Shown: in pieces, positions 32,462 through 38,598 of the stretch
Position numbering within the stretch: the first letter of the stretch is position 1
Layout: the number at the start of each line of letters is the position of its first letter
Assembly: GCA_944322865.1 (NCBI GenBank)
Contig: CALUQJ010000009.1
Span: 1 to 38,598 of the forward strand
Source: Candidatus Gastranaerophilales bacterium
Lineage (GTDB): Bacteria; Cyanobacteriota; Vampirovibrionia; Gastranaerophilales; Gastranaerophilaceae
Reading direction: 5' to 3'
DNA length: 38,598 bases
Program-made: the position numbers and the translations under genes
The notes under the pieces: generated by a model
Databases searched by the model: none
What the model saw: only the letters and a program-made list of their open reading frames with translations
Told to the model about the DNA's origin: nothing

Positions 32462-33658
32462 CTAACCCGCCAGCGTATTATAAATTAATTCTGAGGCTCT
32501 TACGATAAATTCTTTACCTTGTGGTGAATTGTGAGGACGGTTAGCCAGAATTACAACGATATATTTTTTGTCATTTGGAGTGTAAACAATTCCGGCATCA
32601 CCCAACATAGAACCAATATCACCGGTCTTATGCAGGAATGTAGCACCAGCCCCGAGTCCCGCCTGAATTAAGCGGTTATTGTGGACATGTCCCATATAAT
32701 CAAATATTTTTTCGCGTGATGTTGTGCTTAAAAACCCAGGATTATCTATATTATACAAAATCCGCGCCATTTCTCGTGCCGTTGTCTTATTAGTCCCAGC
32801 CAAATCCGGCAGCCATGTCTGCATATGGGTCTTTTTCAGCCCCCAATCTCTAATTCCGCTGTTTATATTGGTCATAGAACCTAATTTTGCAACAAGCATA
32901 TTAGTCGCAGAATTATCGGATTCGGTAATCATCACACGTGCAAGATCATCTATTGAATATTTTGAACCTTCCGCTTTAAATTGCAGACTTCCGGAACCTT
33001 CTGTTCTGAAATATTCAGTCAGTTCCATATCATCGTAAATATTTATATCATTAGTTTCTATTGCTCTGAATAACTGGACAAGTACAGGTAGTTTTATAAT
33101 ACTTGCAGTTGCAAAAATCTCATCGGCATTCATATCAACGTAGCTTCCGTCCTCGTAATTCCAGACGTAAACCGCCGGATGAATTGACGGATAAGCTGCT
33201 GCAAGACCTATTAATTGATTTTTCAAACTTTCAATTTCCTGCCCTTCGGTAATATTTGCCATTAAAGGTTTTTCAGTATTAGCCCCTTGCAATGAACGCA
33301 GCCCGAAATACCAGCTGTTTGAAAGGTAATTGGCTGTCGGGAAACGCATCTGTTCATAATCCGCTTTTAAATAAGGATAAGATGAGCCCCCTTTTAAAAC
33401 AGGTTTTACGTAGTGGCTGAATCCCGGCGGAAGTATAAATATGCCGATTAAACTGACTATTATTACAGAAATAATCCTATGTATCAAATTATTTCTTTTA
33501 ACTTTTTTGCTGTTAACATTGCGTCTGATAGGCACTGGGTTAGAATTTTCCTGTCTTTTTGCATCTTTGTAATATGTTCTATGCGCCAGTGATGAATTAT
33601 ACTGTCTGCTGTAATTCGTATAGTATGAATTGCTATATTTTTTGGCAAATTCCGGCAT
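32462..33658 (-). CDS. Membrane-anchored class-A beta-lactamase-like serine hydrolase
   Basis: 398 residues. A Tyr/Asn/Lys-rich cytoplasmic tail (1-58), one membrane helix (59-78), then a periplasmic penicillin-recognising domain. It has S186-I-I-K189 (SxxK), S247-D-N249 (SDN) and K344-T-G346 (KTG). The class-A omega-loop ExxLN with the deacylating Glu is not seen; that region reads TWLPDLAGTNKTTAREMA. This favours a PBP-like or D,D-peptidase/esterase role in the envelope over true beta-lactam resistance. A strong GGAGG ribosome-binding site precedes the ATG. It is co-transcribed with the LdpA-like gene. Confidence 0.8.
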   Translation of the reverse strand: MPEFAKKYSNSYYTNYSRQYNSSLAHRTYYKDAKRQENSNPVPIRRNVNSKKVKRNNLIHRIISVIIVSLIGIFILPPGFSHYVKPVLKGGSSYPYLKADYEQMRFPTANYLSNSWYFGLRSLQGANTEKPLMANITEGQEIESLKNQLIGLAAAYPSIHPAVYVWNYEDGSYVDMNADEIFATASIIKLPVLVQLFRAIETNDINIYDDMELTEYFRTEGSGSLQFKAEGSKYSIDDLARVMITESDNSATNMLVAKLGSMTNINSGIRDWGLKKTHMQTWLPDLAGTNKTTAREMARILYNIDNPGFLSTTSREKIFDYMGHVHNNRLIQAGLGAGATFLHKTGDIGSMLGDAGIVYTPNDKKYIVVILANRPHNSPQGKEFIVRASELIYNTLAG

Positions 33659-33734
33659 AATTTCCTCCGCTATAATCCCAAGATATTATCATTTTAACCT
33701 ATATAAAATCAATAGGCAAATTGGTTACATTTTT

Positions 33735-34634
33735 TTAAGAACGCTTTTGGATTTTTTCTAAAGCATCAAAAGAATCCCTTATTTCTTGAGCTTTTTTGTT
33801 AAGCCGGTTGTAAACCTGAGAGTTTATCTCTGCCCCTACCAGAATAAGAATTGAAGTATAATATAACCAAACCATAAGCACTGCAAATGCTCCGATTGTA
33901 CCGTAAACCATGTTATAGGTTTTCAAATTGTTAACATAAATTGAAAATCCCCAGGAACCCACCAGCCAGAAAGTACAGAAAAACCATGTTCCGGGCAGTG
34001 TACTGCGCATTTTGAATTTTTCATTACCCCTCAAATCAGGCAGGATATAATAGCTTAAAAATGCCATTAAAAACAATGCAGCAAATGCAATTGGCCATCT
34101 GATTATAAGCCATATTGCCGCTGTTGCCCAGGACATGTGCAAATGCGTTGTCATAAAGTGAATAATGACTTTACCAAATACAATTAAGTTTATGCTCAAA
34201 AACATAACAAGAGTGTCGACAAATACCATTAACAAAGACAAAAATCTTGTGTAAATAAAACTTCTGGTTTCATTAACCTTATAAGCCCTGTTCATCCCCT
34301 TGAGCACAACAGCAACGCCGTTTGTTGAAAGAATAAGAGTAACAATAAAACCTATAATCGCAATTGTTTTGCCGTGAGAAAAAATCATAGCCTCGGACAA
34401 TACAGTATAAATCAAATCCATAGCCTGTTCCGGCATGATATTAGACAAAAAACGCAAAATAGGATCCATAAGTGATTTATTACCCATCCAGCCAAAAACA
34501 GCCATCAAAAACAACATAAACGGAAAAATTCCGATAACCATCATGAATCCCATTTCTGCGGCCATTCCGTAAAAATCGTTTTTTATGACAGAGATTACAA
34601 GTCTTTTTATCCCGCGTATAAGAGTTTGTTTCAC
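33735..34634 (-). CDS. YihY/virulence factor BrkB family membrane protein
   Basis: 299 residues with about six membrane helices, the YihY/BrkB layout: an N-terminal DFYGMAAEMGFMMVIGIFPFMLFL helix region, a middle GVAVVLKGMNRAYKVNETR loop, and the C-terminal YGTIGAFAVLMVWLYYTSILILVGAEIN block that defines the family. The function is unknown; the old RNase BN assignment is wrong. Translation starts at GTG, two bases after the nrnA stop (TAACAGTG), so it is coupled to nrnA. Confidence 0.9.
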   Translation of the reverse strand: MKQTLIRGIKRLVISVIKNDFYGMAAEMGFMMVIGIFPFMLFLMAVFGWMGNKSLMDPILRFLSNIMPEQAMDLIYTVLSEAMIFSHGKTIAIIGFIVTLILSTNGVAVVLKGMNRAYKVNETRSFIYTRFLSLLMVFVDTLVMFLSINLIVFGKVIIHFMTTHLHMSWATAAIWLIIRWPIAFAALFLMAFLSYYILPDLRGNEKFKMRSTLPGTWFFCTFWLVGSWGFSIYVNNLKTYNMVYGTIGAFAVLMVWLYYTSILILVGAEINSQVYNRLNKKAQEIRDSFDALEKIQKRS

Positions 34635-34636
34635 TG

Positions 34637-35602
34637 TTAGAATTTCCGTTTCTTGATTTCATCCAAAATTTTATTGGCAGCAGTTCCCGGAGCAGACTTA
34701 ATCACGCATCCGGCAGCACAAGTATGTCCGCCGCCGCCAAATACAGAACATATTTCTGCAACATCTACATCTTTACTGCGCATAGATACTTTAGAAATAC
34801 GTGTGCCTATTTCACGTACAATAAATGAAACTTTTGTTGTTTCTATTGCACGTAATTTTTCGGCAAGACCTTCGGTACAATCATCACCAGCCGAAAATCT
34901 TTCCATATCTTTTTTATAAATAATTGAATATGCAATTGTATCATTGTTAACGAATTTTGCATTACTTATACAATATGCCTGAAACATAACCATGCTTTTA
35001 GAATTTGTTTCATAGCAGTTTTTGTAAACTTCGACAGCATCAACGCCCATAGCGACCAGATCAGCCGCTGTTTTAAAGGTGACCGGCGTTGTATTGCTGA
35101 ATCTAAAAGAGCCGGTATCAGTCAGCACTGCAGTATAAAGACAGGTTGCCGCGGCATTATTGATTTTCCATTTTAAATCCTTCATTAATCCGTAAAGCAA
35201 TTCTCCTGCTGAACTTGCGTTTACATCTACAATGTTTAAATCAGCATATTGGGTGTTAGTTTTATGATGGTCAATATTTACTGTATATAAAGCTTTATCA
35301 AAGAGTATTTTAGCATCTTCAAATCTGTTTTCTGCTGCAATATCAACGCAGATGACAAGATCATAAACCATTGATTTATCATACATCTCAACAAGTTTTG
35401 CTCGTGATATTTCCGGCAAAAATTCGTATATTTTAGGGACTTTTGACAGAACCAGCATGTCACATTTCTTTTTAAAATTTTCTTCTATTGCGTGATAAAG
35501 TCCGCACATACTGCCAAGCGTATCTCCGTCCGGATTAATATGAGAAATTATCAATATATTTTTTGCTGATTTTATGATATCATTAAAGTTAGAACAATCC
35601 AT
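34637..35602 (-). CDS. nrnA: DHH/DHHA1 phosphoesterase, NrnA-like oligoribonuclease/pAp phosphatase
   Basis: 321 residues. Metal ligands are in HINPDGDTLGS, CVDIAAENRF and the DHH motif NIDHHKTN; the C-terminal DHHA1 domain has VFGGGGHTCAAGCVI. NrnA-type enzymes degrade 2-5-nt RNAs (including pGpG from c-di-GMP turnover) and pAp. The ATG at 35602 is preceded by TGA-TAAACT with 6 nt between, a weak extended -10 and again no usable ribosome-binding site (AGGA abuts the ATG). It is divergent from the DUF721 gene, with 34 bp between starts. Confidence 0.9.
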   Translation of the reverse strand: MDCSNFNDIIKSAKNILIISHINPDGDTLGSMCGLYHAIEENFKKKCDMLVLSKVPKIYEFLPEISRAKLVEMYDKSMVYDLVICVDIAAENRFEDAKILFDKALYTVNIDHHKTNTQYADLNIVDVNASSAGELLYGLMKDLKWKINNAAATCLYTAVLTDTGSFRFSNTTPVTFKTAADLVAMGVDAVEVYKNCYETNSKSMVMFQAYCISNAKFVNNDTIAYSIIYKKDMERFSAGDDCTEGLAEKLRAIETTKVSFIVREIGTRISKVSMRSKDVDVAEICSVFGGGGHTCAAGCVIKSAPGTAANKILDEIKKRKF

Positions 35603-35636
35603 TCCTAAAGTTTATCACAAAAATACATCAGCGGAT

Positions 35637-35981
35637 ATGTCAAAAAAAATTCTATACACAAACTTTACAACAACCGAAGAGCTGGTAGAAACACTGCTAG
35701 GCAAAACAGAAATTAAAAAAGCGATTACGCGCAATAACTTATACAAATTCTGGGAAAAGGCAGCAGGGAAAAAATTTGCTGACCGCTCAAAGCCTTATTC
35801 AATGCTGGGAGGAGGAGTTATGGTAATAGCCTGTGAAAACGCGATTGTGGCACAAGAACTTATGCTAAAAAAAACTCAATTGCTTGTTAAATTGGAACCA
35901 TATCTCAAATCACTCAAATTAAATGTAAAAGATTTGCGTTTTGATCCTAAAAAATGGATTGCAGAAAATGATGAAGAATAA
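35637..35981 (+). CDS. DUF721 (DciA-like) protein
   Basis: 114 residues from MSKKILYTNF. The core NNLYKFWEKAAGKKFADRSKPYSMLGGGVMVIACENAIVAQELMLKKTQLLVKL matches the DUF721 domain, which in DciA binds the replicative helicase DnaB for loading. DciA proteins often have extra domains; this is a minimal version. The frame is open a further 21 codons upstream, but that overlaps the divergent nrnA start region. A GCGGAT weak site precedes the ATG. Confidence 0.75.
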   Translation: MSKKILYTNFTTTEELVETLLGKTEIKKAITRNNLYKFWEKAAGKKFADRSKPYSMLGGGVMVIACENAIVAQELMLKKTQLLVKLEPYLKSLKLNVKDLRFDPKKWIAENDEE

Positions 35982-35992
35982 AGAGGTATTAT

Positions 35993-36826
35993 ATGAAAAC
36001 AATAAAAATAACTAAAATGCAGGGCTGCGGCAACGATTTTGTAATTATGGATTATGAAGAATACTTAAAGACAGGCATGGCGCTGCCTGAACTTGCAAAA
36101 AAGATTTGCGATAGAAATTTCGGTATCGGTGCAGACGGCATGATTATCCCGAAAACCGACACCAAAAATACGGATATCGGGTGGTATTTCTATAATTCAG
36201 ACGGTTCAACAGCGCAAATGTGCGGCAACGGAATGAGATGTTTTGCAAAATATGTATATGATAAAAAGCTTGTAAATAAAAAACAATTCAGCGTAGAAAC
36301 ACTTGCCGGAACGATTAAGCCGGAACTTCTTGATAACGGGTTAGTAAAAGTCGATATGGGAATACCGGTTTTAGAAGATGAAAAAATTCCGTTTAAAGGA
36401 GAAAGAAAAATCAAAGCTTCGGATAAAGATTTTGACATCATGCCTGTATCAATGGGGAACCCTCACTGTGTAATATTCACAAAAGATGATCCTATGTATC
36501 TTGCGGAAACTTACGGACCTGTAATAGAAAAACATCCGTTTTTCCCTGAAAAAACGAATACAGAATTTGTAAAAATCATCAGCCGTAGCGAAATAGAAAT
36601 GCGAGTTTATGAGCGCGGCTGCGGCATAACTCTTGCCTGCGGAACAGGAGCATGCGCAAGTGTTGTTGCAGGTATTTTAAATAACTTAACAGAAAACAGT
36701 GTAAAAGTTAATCTTCTTGGAGGGGCTGTATTCGTGGAATGGCAAGGCTCTAGGGCAGATAGTAAAAAAAATATTTTCTTAACAGGTCCTGCCGAATACA
36801 GTTTTTTTGCTGATTATATATTGTAA
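35993..36826 (+). CDS. dapF: Diaminopimelate epimerase
   Basis: 277 residues. Converts L,L- to meso-DAP for lysine and peptidoglycan synthesis. The two catalytic cysteines are in MCGNGMRC and ITLACGTGACAS; the N-terminal MQGCGNDFVIMD block is intact. AGAGG lies 7 nt before the ATG, 11 bp after the DUF721 stop, so the two are likely co-transcribed. Confidence 0.97.
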   Translation: MKTIKITKMQGCGNDFVIMDYEEYLKTGMALPELAKKICDRNFGIGADGMIIPKTDTKNTDIGWYFYNSDGSTAQMCGNGMRCFAKYVYDKKLVNKKQFSVETLAGTIKPELLDNGLVKVDMGIPVLEDEKIPFKGERKIKASDKDFDIMPVSMGNPHCVIFTKDDPMYLAETYGPVIEKHPFFPEKTNTEFVKIISRSEIEMRVYERGCGITLACGTGACASVVAGILNNLTENSVKVNLLGGAVFVEWQGSRADSKKNIFLTGPAEYSFFADYIL

Positions 36827-36878
36827 AATCAGTGACTTTCAGATAAGATATGATAAGTTAATAAAGGAGAAATTAAAC

Positions 36879-37178
36879 ATGAAAACTTATGAATTACTTG
36901 CAATATTCAAACCGAATTTAGATGCAGAAGAAATTGACAAAGCTGTGGATAAAATCAGTGGCTCAGTAGTTGAATTTAACGGCACAGTAGAATCTACCGA
37001 CAAAATCGGCAGAAAAAAACTGGCTTATGAAATCCAAAATTTCCGTGACGGATTTTTTGTGTCATCAGTTTTATCAATACCTGCTGAAAACGTAGCAGAA
37101 TTTAGACGCCAATTAAGACTGAATGACAACATTTTAAGAACAATGTTTATGGAAGTTGCAGCAAAAGCAAAAGCGTAA
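36879..37178 (+). CDS. rpsF: 30S ribosomal protein S6
   Basis: 99 residues beginning MKTYELLAIFKPNLDAEE, with the S6 features KIGRKKLAYEIQNFRDG and FRRQLRLNDNILRTMFMEV. It pairs with S18, encoded 0.9 kb downstream. The start has AAGGAG at 8-nt spacing; the longer open frame overlaps dapF and is rejected. A TTGTAA-17 bp-TAAGAT promoter (36821-36849) is possible. First gene of an rpsF-ssb-rpsR cluster. Confidence 0.97.
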   Translation: MKTYELLAIFKPNLDAEEIDKAVDKISGSVVEFNGTVESTDKIGRKKLAYEIQNFRDGFFVSSVLSIPAENVAEFRRQLRLNDNILRTMFMEVAAKAKA

Positions 37179-37346
37179 ACCGGTTGGGTGTACCAGTAAG
37201 CAGGGTGGGCAAAGCGCTAGCGAGTCCACCACAATAAAAGGTCAGTAGATCAGTAGGTTGTGCAGACCCGCCAACAATGTATAAGATGTTCTGACGCGAA
37301 GGTGTTAAACTCAGTACGTTGTGCTTATCAGTCCAACATTAAAGCC

Positions 37347-37431
37347 AAAGCCGATAACTAGGTAACCGGCAAAAGTACAAGAAAATCAAATGAAAGGCGG
37401 CTTACGGAAATCGTAGGCTATGGTGAAAAAA
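37347..37431 (+). repeat. 85-bp direct repeat, copy 1
   Basis: Begins AAAGCCGATAACTAGG and ends GGCTATGGTGAAAAAA. It is identical to copy 2 except for one missing T near position 30. It carries the same hairpins as copy 2, and its ATG at 37420 opens a 26-codon frame that I do not call a gene. Confidence 0.9.
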
Positions 37432-37498
37432 CAGGTGCGAGGGATAAGTTCCACGGAAAGCAAAAAACCTACAAGACACCCGAGCGCATTGACAATAT

Positions 37499-37584
37499 AA
37501 AGCCGATAACTAGGTAACCGGCAAAAGTTACAAGAAAATCAAATGAAAGGCGGCTTACGGAAATCGTAGGCTATGGTGAAAAAA
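37499..37584 (+). repeat. Direct repeat copy 2, abutting the ssb start codon
   Basis: The second copy of the unit, 152 bp after the first. It can form GCCG/CGGC and GCTTACG-GAAAT-CGTAGGC (37553-37571) hairpins. The latter lies 3 bases before the GGTGA ribosome-binding site of ssb (37575-37579), so the repeat supplies the translation start region of ssb. Confidence 0.9.
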
Positions 37585-37983
37585 ATGTCAGTAGCAAAAT
37601 CAGTAGTAACAGGAATAGTATACAGAGCACCGGAAAAACGGTTTACACAGAATAATATTGCAGTATCGGCGTTTGTTTTAAATATAGGCGAACGCAACGA
37701 AATATTAATCCGTGTAGTATCAAGACGAAACAGCCTTGATGAAATAGTTTCATCACTCACAAAAGGCGACAGAGTGCTTGTAGAAGGCAGACTCCAGACC
37801 AATACGGTCAAAGCCGATGACGGCGCCGAACGCAGAATTTATGAAATAGATGCCAATGCAATAGAAAAACTGTCAGGAAGCTCTGTTTCATCTTCAGTAA
37901 CCTCCGGCGCAGAAGATATTGTGAAATTTGAATCCGACGATTTTTCTAATGAACTGATCAATGAGGACGAAATACCGTTCTAA
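37585..37983 (+). CDS. ssb: Single-stranded DNA-binding protein
   Basis: 132 residues. An OB fold (SVAKSVVTGIVYRAPEKRFTQNNIAVSAFVLNIG, ILIRVVSRRNSLDEIV, LTKGDRVLVEGRLQ) with an acidic C-terminal tip NEDEIPF, the usual partner-binding tail. The linker is short. ATG 37585 is preferred because GGTGA lies 5 nt before it; the in-frame ATG at 37573 lies in the repeat hairpin. It is placed between rpsF and rpsR as in many bacteria. Confidence 0.93.
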   Translation: MSVAKSVVTGIVYRAPEKRFTQNNIAVSAFVLNIGERNEILIRVVSRRNSLDEIVSSLTKGDRVLVEGRLQTNTVKADDGAERRIYEIDANAIEKLSGSSVSSSVTSGAEDIVKFESDDFSNELINEDEIPF

Positions 37984-38076
37984 TTTGACAAACCGGAAAA
38001 AATATGGTACAAAAATAAAGCGGCTGTTTATAAGATTTCAGCCGGGTCGAAAAAACTAGAAAGGTAAAATAAATAA

Positions 38077-38307
38077 ATGGCTAAACAAGATTTAGACAAG
38101 AAAAAACGTAAAAGCTGTAGTCTTTGTGGCGATAAAGTAGAAACCATTGACTATAAAGACGGAGCAAAATTGAGAAGATACCTGACAGAAGCAGGAAAAA
38201 TCATTCCTCGTCGTATCACTGGAAATTGCGCAAAACATCAGAGAATGGTAGCAAAAGCAATTAAACGAGCAAGAGAAGCAGCAATTATTAATTACGTTTT
38301 TGATTAA
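38077..38307 (+). CDS. rpsR: 30S ribosomal protein S18
   Basis: 76 residues. The C-terminal half [44 protein letters not shown] is canonical S18. Cysteines in SCSLCGD together with NCAKHQ suggest the zinc-binding form. It forms a heterodimer with S6 on the small subunit. AAAGG precedes the ATG. Terminated directly downstream. Confidence 0.97.
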   Translation: MAKQDLDKKKRKSCSLCGDKVETIDYKDGAKLRRYLTEAGKIIPRRITGNCAKHQRMVAKAIKRAREAAIINYVFD

Positions 38308-38317
38308 TAAAGAAAAT

Positions 38318-38358
38318 AAAAACCAAGCGGGCTTGCAGAGCAAGCCCGCTTGGTTTTT
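38318..38358 (+). terminator. Strong intrinsic terminator after rpsR
   Basis: An 18-bp perfect stem, the arms being AAAAACCAAGCGGGCTTG and its complement, with a CAGAG loop; the T-run lies in the right arm. It could act in both directions. Confidence 0.9.
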
Positions 38359-38392
38359 GTATAAGAGTATAAAACAGTTTGTGCAATTTTCA

Positions 38393-38470
38393 TTGAGCGA
38401 CACCTTGCGAGGCGGACACAGTCCGCTCTTACACATTGGAACGAGATTGGAGTTGTCGCCTTTTGCTCAA
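38393..38470. repeat. Hairpin-plus-26-mer repeat, copy A
   Basis: A hairpin GCGGAC-ACA-GTCCGC (38412-38426) is followed by a conserved stretch ending ATTGGAACGAGATTGG (26-mer at 38425-38450). Outer arms can pair too: TTGA/TCAA (38393-38396/38467-38470) and GCGACA/TGTCGC (38397-38402/38454-38459), giving a branched fold. Confidence 0.7.
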
Positions 38471-38537
38471 ACTTAAAATCCGTTACAGACTTAAAAGCCG
38501 GCTAATAACGGTCATCGACAAGCCGTCATCCCGCAAC

Positions 38538-38577
38538 AGCACACGAAGTGTGCTCTTATACATTGGAACGAGATTGG
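38538..38577. repeat. Hairpin-plus-26-mer repeat, copy B
   Basis: A hairpin AGCACAC-GAA-GTGTGCT (38538-38554) is followed by the same 26-mer (38552-38577) with one base changed. The hairpin arms differ from copy A yet pair perfectly. It is cut off by the window edge, so its right boundary is unknown. Confidence 0.7.
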
Positions 38578-38598
38578 TATGTTTTAAAGGGCAACATG

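Larger units (their letters stand above)
37179..37584 (+). repeat. Repeat-rich insert between rpsF and ssb
   Basis: About 400 bp with no convincing gene, in a position where the rpsF-ssb gap is usually a few tens of bases. It is visibly less AT-rich than its neighbours. Contents, left to right: a hairpin GGTGGGC...GTCCACC (37204-37230) enclosing the palindrome CGCTAGCG; the 13-mer CAGTAGGTTGTGC (37251-37263) repeated with one change at 37312-37324; then two copies of an 85-bp unit (37347-37431 and 37499-37584), the second ending at the ssb start. A structured RNA, a degraded intron or a MITE are all possible. Confidence 0.75.

Noticed and set aside
37347-37584. Intact group II intron between rpsF and ssb
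   Set aside because: No domain V-like hairpin and no reverse transcriptase frame. A remnant remains possible and is noted as a finding.
37251-37584. CRISPR array
   Set aside because: Repeats are only two copies, 85 bp or 13 bp long, with unequal spacing and no cas genes.

Overview
The window looks like a chromosomal segment from an AT-rich, anaerobic, fermentative bacterium. It carries an [FeFe]-hydrogenase cluster, a diaminopimelate epimerase (meso-DAP peptidoglycan) and many housekeeping genes. My best guess is a non-photosynthetic relative of Cyanobacteria (Melainabacteria/Vampirovibrionia, Gastranaerophilales type). The main pointer is a homologue of LdpA, an Fe-S protein known from the cyanobacterial clock input. 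Several lineage-type proteins also share a short N-terminal motif ending in F-x-G/A. This placement is inference from recall of protein families; no 16S gene is present.

Layout. 1-9.25 kb: tRNA-Asn, a PglK/MsbA-like ABC exporter, a BI-1/YccA-like membrane protein, a CheR-like methyltransferase, MtaB (tRNA modification), a three-helix membrane protein, adenine deaminase, a C-GCAxxG-C-C protein and a secreted protein. 9.25-11.6 kb: a structured leader, then a GGDEF + HD-GYP c-di-GMP enzyme. 11.6-16.7 kb (minus strand): a hydrogenase operon of [2Fe-2S] protein, HydS-like sensory [FeFe]-hydrogenase with PAS domain, SpoIIE/PP2C phosphatase, second [2Fe-2S] protein, and a group-B-like [FeFe]-hydrogenase. 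16.7-26.2 kb: purB, an orphan DNA methyltransferase, mutL, mnmG, a small lineage protein, tRNA-Gln, rpsU, glyA and a WecA/MraY-type sugar-phosphate transferase. 26.2-30.9 kb: a protein behind a perfect-consensus promoter, facing a minus-strand proB-proA-toxin-antitoxin-tyrA operon. 31-35.6 kb: rpsP alone, then the minus-strand run nrnA, yihY, a class-A beta-lactamase-like serine hydrolase and ldpA. 35.6-38.6 kb: DUF721, dapF, and rpsF-ssb-rpsR split by a 0.4-kb repeat-rich insert, ending in a two-copy hairpin repeat.

How it fits together. The hydrogenase cluster pairs a catalytic enzyme with a sensor that keeps the H-cluster cysteines but has Ala where the proton-relay Cys should be. The sensor is fused to a PAS domain and translationally overlaps a SpoIIE phosphatase, which suggests H2 or redox sensing into a phosphorylation switch. 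Hydrogenase maturases (HydEFG) and a NuoF-like flavoprotein are not in the window.

The strongest unexpected signal is transcriptional. mtaB, the C-GCAxxG-C-C gene, purB and proB (more weakly nrnA) have a sigma-70 -10 hexamer exactly 6 nt before the ATG and no Shine-Dalgarno, the expected architecture of leaderless mRNAs. Neighbouring genes have ordinary SD sites. The other anomalies are the duplicated 85-bp element just before ssb and the two-copy hairpin repeat at the right edge.
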